Positions 1 through 6,266 are shown, counted from the stretch's first letter. The stretch: 6,720 nt of DNA from Methanobacteriota archaeon (GCA_015662385.1 DQUH01000067.1:1-6720); one strand, 5' to 3'. Numbers and translations: made by a program. The notes: generated by a model not told the origin, from the sequence alone.

Positions 1-147
1 CGCCTGCGCTCCCTCCTCGAAACTGCAGACATAATCTCCCTCGTGGGGGAGGGGTGCATAGGGCTGGCAGTGGGGATGGGGCTCGCGGAGTGGAGGTTCG
101 TCAAGAGGGTGGAGGGCGTCCCCCACCTGAACATCTACCGTTTCTGA
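1..147 (+). CDS. C-terminal end of an unidentified protein (5' truncated)
   Basis: The frame starting at base 1 is open from the window edge to a TGA at 145-147, giving 48 residues that begin RLRSLLETAD and end HLNIYRF. Codon use (GGG, CTC, GTG, AGG) matches the genes downstream, which supports real coding. The visible part is an amphipathic helix followed by a glycine-rich stretch, G-x-G-x6-G-x-G at about residues 16-27, then a short basic strand. That glycine pattern recalls the C-terminal G-rich loop of Cas6/RAMP-type RNA-binding proteins, but the fragment is too short to assign a family. It ends 36 bases before aIF1A, which has its own TATA-like box, so it is probably a separate transcription unit. 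Confidence 0.65.
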   Translation, partial: RLRSLLETADIISLVGEGCIGLAVGMGLAEWRFVKRVEGVPHLNIYRF

Positions 148-154
148 CCCCCTC

Positions 155-161
155 TTTTAAA
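155..161 (+). promoter_or_regulatory. TATA-like box for the aIF1A operon
   Basis: TTTTAAA lies in the 36-base gap between the upstream stop codon and the aIF1A ATG. Its centre is 26 bases before the ATG at 184, the spacing at which archaeal TBP/TFB promoters start transcription. The aIF1A message is therefore probably leaderless, and no Shine-Dalgarno motif is visible in front of its ATG. Promoter function is inferred from position and composition. Confidence 0.65.
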
Positions 162-183
162 CACCACGCTGCCTATTTTCAAT

Positions 184-528
184 ATGCCGAAGAAGAGAGG
201 GGGAGGGGAACCGCAGGAGGTGGACGTCTCCCGCATAAGGAAGCCCAACCCCGAGGAGGAAGAGATGTTCGCGGTGGTGGACCTGAAGGTGGGGGGCCCC
301 CACCTTAAAGTGATATGCGAGGACGGGAAGGAGAGGCTGGCCCGGATCCCCGGCCGCTTCCGCCGCAGGATGTGGATAAAGGTGGGGGACGTGGTCATAG
401 TGAAGCTCTGGCAGTACGAGAAGGACAAGTGCGACGTCGTCCACAAGTACTCCCCCGTAGAGGTGGAGAAGCTCAAGGAAAAGGGGTACCTGAAGGCGCT
501 GGAGCCGTACATGGGGATGGTGTTCTAG
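184..528 (+). CDS. eif1a: Translation initiation factor aIF1A
   Basis: This 114-residue cytoplasmic protein is the archaeal counterpart of eIF1A/IF1. It binds the A-site region of the small ribosomal subunit and helps the scanning or start-selection complex load initiator tRNA. The N-terminal tail is basic (KKRGGG, residues 3-8). The OB fold covers about residues 25-90 and contains the family signature RIPGRFRRRMWIKVGDVV at residues 54-71. The acidic linker PNPEEEE (21-27) before the fold is also usual. Length is normal for the family. The start is the only sensible ATG; it sits 26 bases from a TATA-like box with no ribosome binding site, which suggests a leaderless mRNA. The gene heads a unit with rio1, whose ATG begins one base after this stop. 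Confidence 0.97.
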   Translation: MPKKRGGGEPQEVDVSRIRKPNPEEEEMFAVVDLKVGGPHLKVICEDGKERLARIPGRFRRRMWIKVGDVVIVKLWQYEKDKCDVVHKYSPVEVEKLKEKGYLKALEPYMGMVF

Positions 529-529
529 C

Positions 530-1312
530 ATGTACGACATGCGCAAGGTGGAGGAGCTCATAGCCCGCTGGGAGAACGGGGAGAGAGACGCGGAGATGCG
601 CAAGGTCAGGAACGAGGTCTTCGACGTCCTCACCCTCCGCACCATCTACAAGCTCATGGAGCAGAAGTACATACTCCGGCTGGAGGGCGTCATCTCAACG
701 GGGAAGGAGGCGAACGTCTTCAGGGCGGTGGACCCCTCCGGGGAGTACATAGCCGTGAAGGTCTACAGGGTGGAGACGTCGGAGTTCCGCCACATGTGGA
801 AGTACCTGGAGGGGGACCCCCGCTTCGCCCGCTTCCGGCGCAACAAGAGGTCAGTCATCCGCGTCTGGGCAAAGAAGGAATATAAGAACCTGGAGGCGTG
901 CTTCCGCGCAGGCGCCTCCGTCCCCTACCCCATAGTCTCCAGGGACAACGTGCTGGTGATGGAGTTCGTGGGGGAAGACGGGGAGCCCGCGCCCCGCCTC
1001 AAGGACTGCGTCCCTGATGACCCCGACGGCTTCGTGGAGGAGCTCCTGGACTCCCTGGGGAAGATCTACTACGGGGCGGGGATCGTGCACGCCGACCTCT
1101 CCGAGTACAACATCCTCGTCCGTGGCGGCTCCCCCGTGGTGATAGACATGGGGCAGGGGGTGCCGTGGGAACACCCCTTCGCCATTGACTTCTTCCGCAG
1201 GGATATGGAGCGCCTGAGCGCGGTCCTCTCCGACCTCGGCAGGGAGTACACCGTCGGCGAGCTTGTAAAGGTTTTGGAGGAGAGGGGGAAGAAGGGTGGC
1301 GGAAAAGCCTGA
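530..1312 (+). CDS. rio1: RIO1-type serine/threonine protein kinase/ATPase
   Basis: A 260-residue RIO1-family atypical kinase, known for a role in late maturation of the small ribosomal subunit. N-terminal helices (about 1-45, ending LRTIYKLMEQKYI) precede the flexible ATP loop STGKEANV (56-63). The ATP-binding Lys is K77 (AVKVY) and the probable helix-C Glu is E117. The catalytic loop HADLSEYN (187-194) supplies Asp189 and Asn194, and the metal-binding IDMGQ (205-209) supplies Asp206. All key residues are present and the activation segment is short, as is typical for RIO kinases. There is no winged helix, so RIO1 fits better than RIO2. GGTG at 519-522 is a plausible ribosome binding site for the ATG at 530. 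A second in-frame ATG at 539 is possible but lies closer to the conserved helices. The basic C-terminal tail (KKGGGK) overlaps the start of the KH gene. Confidence 0.97.
   Translation: MYDMRKVEELIARWENGERDAEMRKVRNEVFDVLTLRTIYKLMEQKYILRLEGVISTGKEANVFRAVDPSGEYIAVKVYRVETSEFRHMWKYLEGDPRFARFRRNKRSVIRVWAKKEYKNLEACFRAGASVPYPIVSRDNVLVMEFVGEDGEPAPRLKDCVPDDPDGFVEELLDSLGKIYYGAGIVHADLSEYNILVRGGSPVVIDMGQGVPWEHPFAIDFFRRDMERLSAVLSDLGREYTVGELVKVLEERGKKGGGKA
1276..1288 (+). promoter_or_regulatory. Shine-Dalgarno region deciding the KH-gene start
   Basis: GGAGGAGAGGGGG lies inside the end of rio1. The GGAGG is 15 bases and the GAGGGG 7 bases before the GTG at 1296. No comparable motif precedes the alternative ATG at 1320, whose preceding bases are CCTGAAGTGGAG. 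This favours the GTG start and a 17-base overlap with rio1. Confidence 0.5.
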
Positions 1313-1889
1313 AGTGGAGATGCGCGACGTCGTGAAGGTGCCGAAGGACAGGGTGGGCGCGGTAATCGGGAAAAAGGGGAGGACGAGGAAAAAGATAGAG
1401 CGCGCCGCCGACGTGGAGCTGCGCGTGGACTCGGAGTCCGGGGAGGTGGAGATCGTCGGCGGTAGCAGCACCCTGCCCGAGAACTTCTACAAGGCGCGCC
1501 TGGTGGTGCAGGCGATAGGGAGGGGCTTCGACGACAGGAGCGCCATGGAGCTCTTCGCCGACGACAGGTACATCGAGGTGATAGACCTCACGGACCTGGT
1601 GGGGCGCTCCCCCTCTACCCTCCGCCGCCAGAAGGCGAGGCTCATCGGGAGGGGCGGCTCGGCAAGGGAGAAGCTGGAAGCGCTTACGGGCACCAAGATC
1701 CGCGTGTACGGCAAGACCGTGGCGATCATAGGGGACGAAGAGGGGATAGCCCTCGCCAAGCGGGCAGTAGAGCGGTTGGTGGGGGACGGGTCGCCCCACA
1801 ACGTCGTTTTCAGGGAGCTGGAGGCGGACCAGCGCAGGAGGAAACAGCGCCGGCTCCTCAGGGAGCTGGGGTTCAACGTGGACGCCTGA
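1296..1889 (+). CDS. dim2: Two-KH-domain RNA-binding protein, archaeal Dim2/Pno1 homologue
   Basis: A 197-residue RNA-binding protein of the archaeal Dim2/Pno1 (Krr1-like) type. The family binds the 3' end of small-subunit rRNA during its maturation. KH domain 1 spans about residues 10-80 with its GxxG loop as GKKG (25-28, in VIGKKGRTRKKIE). KH domain 2 spans about 90-165 with GRGG (118-121, in LIGRGGSAREKLE). The conserved family segment SPHNVVFREL follows at 166-175, and a basic helical tail (RRRKQRRLL) closes the protein. The GTG start overlaps rio1 by 17 bases. An in-frame ATG at 1320 (MRDVVKVP) would shorten the protein by 8 residues and leave a 7-base gap; it cannot be excluded because KH1 begins only there. 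Linkage to rio1 fits a shared role in subunit maturation. Confidence 0.94.
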   Translation: MAEKPEVEMRDVVKVPKDRVGAVIGKKGRTRKKIERAADVELRVDSESGEVEIVGGSSTLPENFYKARLVVQAIGRGFDDRSAMELFADDRYIEVIDLTDLVGRSPSTLRRQKARLIGRGGSAREKLEALTGTKIRVYGKTVAIIGDEEGIALAKRAVERLVGDGSPHNVVFRELEADQRRRKQRRLLRELGFNVDA

Positions 1890-1893
1890 ACCC

Positions 1894-1902
1894 TTATTTA
1901 AA
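1894..1902 (+). promoter_or_regulatory. TATA-like box for top6B-top6A
   Basis: TTATTTAAA starts four bases after the KH-gene stop codon, in the only AT-rich stretch of that gap. A start site about 26 bases downstream would fall near 1924, giving a leader of roughly ten bases before the ATG at 1935. This suggests the topoisomerase pair can be transcribed independently of the ribosome-biogenesis unit. Read-through from upstream is not excluded, since no T-tract is visible between them. Confidence 0.6.
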
Positions 1903-1934
1903 CCCTTCCCACCAGCTTGTTAGGGAGTGGTGTG

Positions 1935-3497
1935 ATGGCGGGCAAGGACAGTTTCAAGGAGTTCAAGGAGCACTCCGTGGCGGAGTTCTTCAAGAAGAAC
2001 AGGCAGATGCTCGGCTTCTCCAGCAGGGTGCGCTCCCTGACGACCGCCGTCCACGAGTACGTGTCCAACGCGCTGGACGCCTGCGAGGAGGCGGCGATAC
2101 TCCCGGAGGTCTCCGTGCAGGTGGACCGGCTGGGCGACGACCACTACCTCCTCCGGGTGAGGGACAACGGGCCCGGCATCCCCCCCGAGATAGTCCCGAA
2201 GGTCTTCGGGAAGCTCCTCGCCGGAACGAAGTTCCACCGCATGATCCCCACCCGCGGCCAGCAGGGCATAGGTGCCGCCGGCGTGACCATGTTCGCCCAG
2301 ATGACCACCGGCAAGCCCGTCCACGTCAGGACCAGCAGGGGCGACGGGGTCATATGGGAGATGGACGTGATGATCGACGTCAAGCGGAACGAGCCCATCG
2401 TCAAGAACCGCAGGAGCTACGAGGGGGACTGGAGGGGGACGGAGGTAACAGCCGAGATGAAGGAGGTCACCTACAACCGCTCGAAGTACTCCGCCTATGA
2501 GTACGTCCGCAGGACAGCCATCGCCAACCCCCACGCCCAGATAACGCTCACGGAGCCGGACGGCAAGAGGACCGTGTGGTACAGGACTTCCTTCGAGCCC
2601 GTCCACATGGCGAAGGAGGGCAAGCCCCACCCCCTGGGCATCACCGTTGACGACCTGATCACCCTCGCCCACCACGTCACCAAGTCCCGGAGGGTGTCCT
2701 CCATGCTCAAGAACGAGCTGGAGGCCTTCGGCGACAGGGCTGTGAAAGAGCTGGAAAAGCTTGTGGGCAGGGCAGTCCTTGAAAAGAACCCCGCCGACCT
2801 CCAGTGGCACGAGGCGGAGAAGATAGTGGCTGCCCTGAAGCAGATGAAGTTCCGCTCGCCCTCCACCGACGTCCTCGTGTCCATCGGTGCCGAACAGATA
2901 AAGAAATCGCTCCGCGCGAACCTCAAGCCCCGCTACGTGGCCACCGTCACGAGGAAGCCGAAGGTCTACTCGGGGGGCATCCCCTTCCTCGTGGAAGTGG
3001 GCGTTGCCATGGACGGGGAGGTGAAGGGGTTCGAGCTGGTCAGGTACGCCAACAGGGCGCCCCTCCTCTTCGAGCAGGGGGCCTGCGCCATCACGCAGGC
3101 CGTCCAGTCCGTTGACTGGAAGCGCTACGGCATCTCCTCCCTCGAGGAGTCCAACACGGTCATATTCGTCAACGTGGTGTCCACCCACATCCCCTACGTC
3201 TCCGCCGGCAAGCAGGCCATCGCCGACGTCCCCGAGGTGGTCTCCGAGATACGGCACGCGCTGATGGAGGCGGGCAGGCGCATCAAGGAGTACACCTCGA
3301 AAGTCTCCCAGCTGAAGGAGCTCCTCGCCAAGAAAAGGATCCTCGACCACTACCTCCCCGAGCTCTCCACGGCCCTCGCCAGGATCCTTGACAAGAACCC
3401 GGAGGAGGTCCGCGCGGTCCTGTCCCAGGCTCTTGAAGAGCGGTACCGCCGGCTGCGCGAGCTGGAAGAGAAGATAGGTGCGGGTGCTGAAGGATGA
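1935..3497 (+). CDS. top6B: DNA topoisomerase VI subunit B (GHKL ATPase and transducer)
   Basis: ATPase subunit of the type IIB topoisomerase. ATP-driven dimerisation of B captures a DNA segment and controls cleavage by subunit A, which relaxes and decatenates the chromosome. Counted from the ATG at 1935 (520 residues), the GHKL fold shows the N box EYVSNALDA with Glu41 and Asn45, the second motif DNGPGIP from Asp77, and the ATP-lid glycine motif RGQQGIG ending at about residue 113. A helix-two-turn-helix region follows at about 230-300. The transducer fold carries WKRY (about 395) and the switch lysine in AGKQAIAD at Lys426. The C-terminus is a charged helix with no added Ig-like domain. Upstream in-frame TTG (1917) and GTG (1932) codons exist; I prefer ATG 1935 because the predicted transcript begins near 1924 and GGTG (1929-1932) lies just before it. 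Confidence 0.97.
   Translation: MAGKDSFKEFKEHSVAEFFKKNRQMLGFSSRVRSLTTAVHEYVSNALDACEEAAILPEVSVQVDRLGDDHYLLRVRDNGPGIPPEIVPKVFGKLLAGTKFHRMIPTRGQQGIGAAGVTMFAQMTTGKPVHVRTSRGDGVIWEMDVMIDVKRNEPIVKNRRSYEGDWRGTEVTAEMKEVTYNRSKYSAYEYVRRTAIANPHAQITLTEPDGKRTVWYRTSFEPVHMAKEGKPHPLGITVDDLITLAHHVTKSRRVSSMLKNELEAFGDRAVKELEKLVGRAVLEKNPADLQWHEAEKIVAALKQMKFRSPSTDVLVSIGAEQIKKSLRANLKPRYVATVTRKPKVYSGGIPFLVEVGVAMDGEVKGFELVRYANRAPLLFEQGACAITQAVQSVDWKRYGISSLEESNTVIFVNVVSTHIPYVSAGKQAIADVPEVVSEIRHALMEAGRRIKEYTSKVSQLKELLAKKRILDHYLPELSTALARILDKNPEEVRAVLSQALEERYRRLRELEEKIGAGAEG
3482..3486 (+). promoter_or_regulatory. Ribosome binding site for top6A
   Basis: GGGTG within the end of top6B lies 7 bases before the ATG at 3494. 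Together with the ATGA stop/start overlap it fixes the top6A start and indicates coupled translation of the two subunits. Confidence 0.55.
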
Positions 3498-4648
3498 AGG
3501 CTGACGACCTGTACAGCAGGCTTAAGAAGACCGATGAGGCGATACTCAAGAGGCTCAGGGAGTGGGCGGAGAGGATACTGGAGGCTGCGCGCACCGAGAA
3601 GAAGGTGTACATGGACGTCCCCGTGAGGACGTTCTCCAACGTCTACTTCGACGAGGAGCGGAGGATAATCCAGATGGGGGACAGGGTGGCCCGCCGCGAG
3701 TTCCTGAACGTGGGCCACGCTAAAAAGTTCCTCCAGACGTCCCTCGTTGCCGCCACGCTCAAGGACCTCATCACGGAGGGCATAACGACCTCGCTCCGTG
3801 ATGTTTACTACCGGATAAAACACACGATCCCCGGGACCACGGAGAACACAGTGGACGAGCAGAAGGAGTCCGACAAGGCCATAGAGGACCTCGAAACGAT
3901 CCTCGGCTTCGTCAGGGAACAGATGCACGTCTTTTCCAAAGGGGGAAAGGGGCGGCTCGCGGGGCCCATTCAGATAAGGGAGATAGTCCCGGACCCCGAC
4001 GGCGGCCCGCCCCGCATAGTGGAGACGGACGGGGAGAACGTGGGCATGGGCGGCTGGGCCATCCCCCCGATAGCCGAGCCGGAGCGCGTGGAGATAGAAA
4101 AAGTAGAGGCGGAGTTCGTCCTCGTGATCGAGAAGGACGCGGTGTGGACCCGCTTCCACGAAGACCGTTTCTGGAACAAGCACAACTGCATCATAGTTAC
4201 CGGGAGCGGCCAGCCGGACCGCGCGACGCGCAGGCTCGTCCACCGCCTCCACTACGAGTTCAAGCTCCCCGTCTACGTGATGACCGACGCGGACCCGTGG
4301 GGGTGGTACATATACTCCGTCTATAAACAGGGCTCCATAAACCTTTCCTACCTCTCCCCGGCCCTCGCGACGCCCGACTCCCGCTTCCTCGGGCTCACCA
4401 TCAGCGACTACTACGACTTCAAGTTCACGAAGGAGATCAAGCTCGTGCTCAAGGACCAGGACCGCAAGCGACTGAAAGAGATGAGGAGGTACCCCTGGTT
4501 CAAGCACAAAGAATGGCACAGGGAGTTCGACCTAATGGAGAAGGAGGGCTTCAAGATGGAGATAGAGGCCGGTTCTTCCAAGTACTTCCGCTTCATAACC
4601 AAGGAGTACACCCCCGCAAAGCTGGAGGCGAAGGCGTTCCTGCCTTAG
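3494..4648 (+). CDS. top6A: DNA topoisomerase VI subunit A (Spo11-like DNA cleavage subunit)
   Basis: Cleavage subunit of topoisomerase VI, homologous to eukaryotic Spo11. Its tyrosine makes the transient 5' phosphotyrosyl link during double-strand passage. The 384 residues show the winged-helix (5Y-CAP) domain with LRDVYYRIKH at 101-110; by family precedent the second Tyr, Tyr106, is the likely nucleophile. The Toprim domain follows, with Glu213 in VLVIEKDAVW and the metal-binding Asp265/Asp267 in VMTDADPWGW. The downstream segment WYIYSVYKQGSINLSYLS is also typical. All catalytic residues are intact and the length is normal. The ATG overlaps the top6B stop by four bases (ATGA), consistent with fixed stoichiometry in the A2B2 complex. 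A T-tract follows ten bases after the stop. Confidence 0.98.
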   Translation: MKADDLYSRLKKTDEAILKRLREWAERILEAARTEKKVYMDVPVRTFSNVYFDEERRIIQMGDRVARREFLNVGHAKKFLQTSLVAATLKDLITEGITTSLRDVYYRIKHTIPGTTENTVDEQKESDKAIEDLETILGFVREQMHVFSKGGKGRLAGPIQIREIVPDPDGGPPRIVETDGENVGMGGWAIPPIAEPERVEIEKVEAEFVLVIEKDAVWTRFHEDRFWNKHNCIIVTGSGQPDRATRRLVHRLHYEFKLPVYVMTDADPWGWYIYSVYKQGSINLSYLSPALATPDSRFLGLTISDYYDFKFTKEIKLVLKDQDRKRLKEMRRYPWFKHKEWHREFDLMEKEGFKMEIEAGSSKYFRFITKEYTPAKLEAKAFLP

Positions 4649-4657
4649 CCTCTGCAA

Positions 4658-4664
4658 TTTTTTT
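4658..4664 (+). terminator. T-tract terminator after top6A
   Basis: Seven T residues lie ten bases after the top6A stop, in the AT-rich gap before the next gene. I see no stable hairpin before them. Archaeal RNA polymerase commonly terminates at T-rich tracts without a stem, so this is a plausible terminator for the topoisomerase unit. It is the longest T run in the window. Confidence 0.5.
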
Positions 4665-4671
4665 ACGGATG

Positions 4672-4681
4672 TTTTAAAATA
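4672..4681 (+). promoter_or_regulatory. TATA-like box for the third transcription unit
   Basis: TTTTAAAATA is centred about 26 bases before the ATG at 4703, the same geometry as at aIF1A. No Shine-Dalgarno motif precedes that ATG (bases are CAGCATATTACC), so the transcript is probably leaderless. Confidence 0.65.
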
Positions 4682-4702
4682 CCTCCCACACAGCATATTA
4701 CC

Positions 4703-5917
4703 ATGGGCCATTTCCAGAGCGCCTCGGACCTAGTGCGGGCGGTGAACGCCTACCTAGACGGCCTGGAAGGGAAGCCGCCGGAGGACAGTGCCGACGCCCG
4801 GCGGAGGGTGAGGGAACTGCTGCGTTTCAGGGAAGAAATGTCCGCCTTCCGCTTCCAGAACCCCCGCTTTGCAGTGCTGGAGCTAATGAAGGTGCTACAC
4901 GACGCCATGCGGGGTATGGACAGAGAAGACGCCCGGGAGATCCTCCCCGAGCTGAAGGCACTGCGCTACGCCTACGAGCTCAGGAGGATGACCTACGACC
5001 GGGCGCGGGCAGCCTACGTAGCCAACCGTGCAGCCCTCCGCATACACGAGACGGGGCTTTTCAAGGACCTCCTGCCGTACCTCCCTTACGGCGGGGAGTA
5101 CCTCGCAGCCCTCGAGGGGTACGGGGGGACGGTGCTTGCAGTCTACAGGGACGTGCTCGAGGAGCTGGGCGTGCGCGGGGAGAGGGTGGAGCTGGACGTT
5201 GAAGGGAACGTCACGCCGAAGCGGGCTGAAAAGGGAATATTCGGCGACAGGGTGTCCACGGAGGTGCTCGTCTCGACGCTCCTGAGGAAGGCCCTCCACC
5301 GCGTCTGGGAGGACGTGCTGAGGGAGGAGCGGGACGTCGTGCCCAACTACGACAGGGTGCTCCGTTACGAGCAGATCGTCCGCAGGTACAACGTGGAGAG
5401 CATAGCGAGCCGCCCCGAGAAGCTCTGGGAGCTCCTCCAGGCCCTCGAAGAGGCGGGGTTCATCGTGGACGGGGACGTGGACCCCGAGGTGATCGAAGGG
5501 CTCAGGCGGAGGCGGGCGTTTCGTTTTTCCAGGGTCAGGGAAGCGCTAATGGGGGAACTGCGCGACTTCCTTTTCAGGTACTACCTCCTTACCCCGGAGA
5601 GGCTGCGCCGTAACAAGCCCCTCTTCCCCGGGCTCCCAGTCACCCCCGAACCGGTGGTGCAGTTCCTCGGGGGCGACGCGGACATCGTGCGCGAGAAGGT
5701 ATTCCTCGAAGGCGTCCTCCAGCTGCCCTCGGCCCACCTGGGCGCTGCCCTCCTCCACATCCGCAGGGGCGTCGACCTGCCCCAGCTGTCGGAAACCTAC
5801 GGCGTTCCCCTTGAGGACCTGCGGAAGGCTGTGGATGCCGTCCGTGCCGTCCTCTCCGGCAACAGGCGGGTGAAACGCTTCGTCGAGTTCCTGCGGAGGG
5901 GTCCCGGTGGACCTTGA
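4703..5917 (+). CDS. Conserved-looking helical protein of unknown function
   Basis: I do not recognise this 404-residue protein. It is predicted soluble: no signal peptide and no membrane segment are visible. It is strongly helical and rich in Arg, Glu and Leu, with long amphipathic stretches at about 28-115 and 185-300. Two parts look like possible DNA-binding modules. One is a winged-helix-like segment at about 218-275 (KLWELLQALEEAGFIVDG). The other is a C-terminal helix-turn-helix-like segment at about 341-385 (LPQLSETYGVPLEDLRKAV) followed by a basic tail. These are inferences from pattern, not motif matches. Codon use matches the neighbours, and the ATG sits 26 bases from a TATA-like box. 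The end overlaps the next gene by 11 bases, implying coupled expression with a probable DNA-binding protein. Confidence 0.85.
   Translation: MGHFQSASDLVRAVNAYLDGLEGKPPEDSADARRRVRELLRFREEMSAFRFQNPRFAVLELMKVLHDAMRGMDREDAREILPELKALRYAYELRRMTYDRARAAYVANRAALRIHETGLFKDLLPYLPYGGEYLAALEGYGGTVLAVYRDVLEELGVRGERVELDVEGNVTPKRAEKGIFGDRVSTEVLVSTLLRKALHRVWEDVLREERDVVPNYDRVLRYEQIVRRYNVESIASRPEKLWELLQALEEAGFIVDGDVDPEVIEGLRRRRAFRFSRVREALMGELRDFLFRYYLLTPERLRRNKPLFPGLPVTPEPVVQFLGGDADIVREKVFLEGVLQLPSAHLGAALLHIRRGVDLPQLSETYGVPLEDLRKAVDAVRAVLSGNRRVKRFVEFLRRGPGGP
5895..5901 (+). promoter_or_regulatory. Strong Shine-Dalgarno for the DUF1699-like/HTH gene
   Basis: GGAGGGG lies 5 bases before the GTG at 5907, inside the end of the 404-residue gene. 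It is one of the clearest ribosome binding sites in the window. It decides the GTG start, since no nearby in-frame ATG exists. Confidence 0.65.
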
Positions 5918-6266
5918 GGGGTACCCCCCAGACGCGGAGGAGGTGTACGTCCCCCGGCGCCTCTCAGCAAACCTGGCAGCAGTCCTTTTGGGGCGCTTCC
6001 CGAAGCTGAAACGGATCCTCGTCCCCCGGAGCGTCTACAGGATCATCTCTCCGAAGGTGCTGGACGCGCTGAAGGGGGTGGGCGTGGAGGTAATCCCCAC
6101 GGGGCGCCCCCGGGGCCGCCCCCCCAAGTACTCCGAATCGGTTATTAACGAGATATGCTCTAGATATACCCGTGGTGAGAGTGCTTCGGAGATTGCCCGC
6201 GATCTTGGTATTCCTGAGCGCAGTGTTTACTACATTCTCTCCCGGCGCGGCCTTGCCGGAAGGTAG
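5907..6266 (+). CDS. Small DNA-binding protein: DUF1699-like domain, AT-hook-like motif, HTH
   Basis: A 119-residue protein, probably a transcriptional regulator. Residues 10-64 (EEVYVPRRLS and later ILVPRSVYRIISPKVLDAL, ending GVEVIP) resemble the archaeal DUF1699 domain by pattern; this is from memory and needs a profile search. GRPRGRPPKY at 67-75 is an AT-hook-like linker. Residues 77-116 form a resolvase/Hin-type helix-turn-helix with the signature ESASEIARDLGIPERSVYYIL. No catalytic recombinase domain is present, so it is not itself a recombinase. It starts at GTG with a good ribosome binding site and overlaps the 404-residue gene by 11 bases. Codon use changes sharply within the gene: T-ending codons are 3 of 75 up to base 6131 but 17 of the next 36. 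This coincides with an overlapping promoter-like stretch and reading frame. Confidence 0.87.
   Translation: MDLEGYPPDAEEVYVPRRLSANLAAVLLGRFPKLKRILVPRSVYRIISPKVLDALKGVGVEVIPTGRPRGRPPKYSESVINEICSRYTRGESASEIARDLGIPERSVYYILSRRGLAGR
6142..6148 (+). promoter_or_regulatory. Possible nested TATA-like box for the secreted-protein gene
   Basis: TTATTAA lies inside the helix-turn-helix gene in a locally AT-rich patch. Its centre is about 26 bases before GTG 6172, matching the geometry of the other promoters here. A second TATA-like string, TAGATATA, lies at 6161-6168. Either could allow the secreted protein to be expressed separately from the regulator. Evidence is positional only. Confidence 0.35.

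Noticed and set aside
1910..1932. Short inverted repeat CACCA/TGGTG before top6B as a possible operator or hairpin
   Set aside because: Five-base arms separated by 13 bases are expected by chance in GC-rich DNA and would not form a stable stem.
1917..1934. An upstream TTG start (1917) adding six residues to topoisomerase VI B
   Set aside because: The start predicted from the TATA-like box is near 1924, so the TTG would lie upstream of the transcript. The conserved N-terminus begins after the ATG at 1935.
1920..3350. A 476-codon open frame on the minus strand opposite top6B
   Set aside because: It is the antisense shadow of a GC-rich gene with strong third-position bias. Its product is low-complexity (Gly, Val, His, Leu rich) with no motif, while the + strand encodes every topoisomerase VI B signature.
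3350..4519. A 389-codon open frame on the minus strand opposite top6A
   Set aside because: Same antisense effect. It spans the end of top6B and most of top6A, whose catalytic motifs are all on the + strand, and it has no recognisable domain.
5907..6266. A site-specific recombinase or mobile-element remnant, suggested by the resolvase-type HTH
   Set aside because: There is no catalytic serine or tyrosine recombinase domain, no inverted terminal repeats or duplicated target sites are visible, and the N-terminal half looks like an archaeal domain of unknown function.
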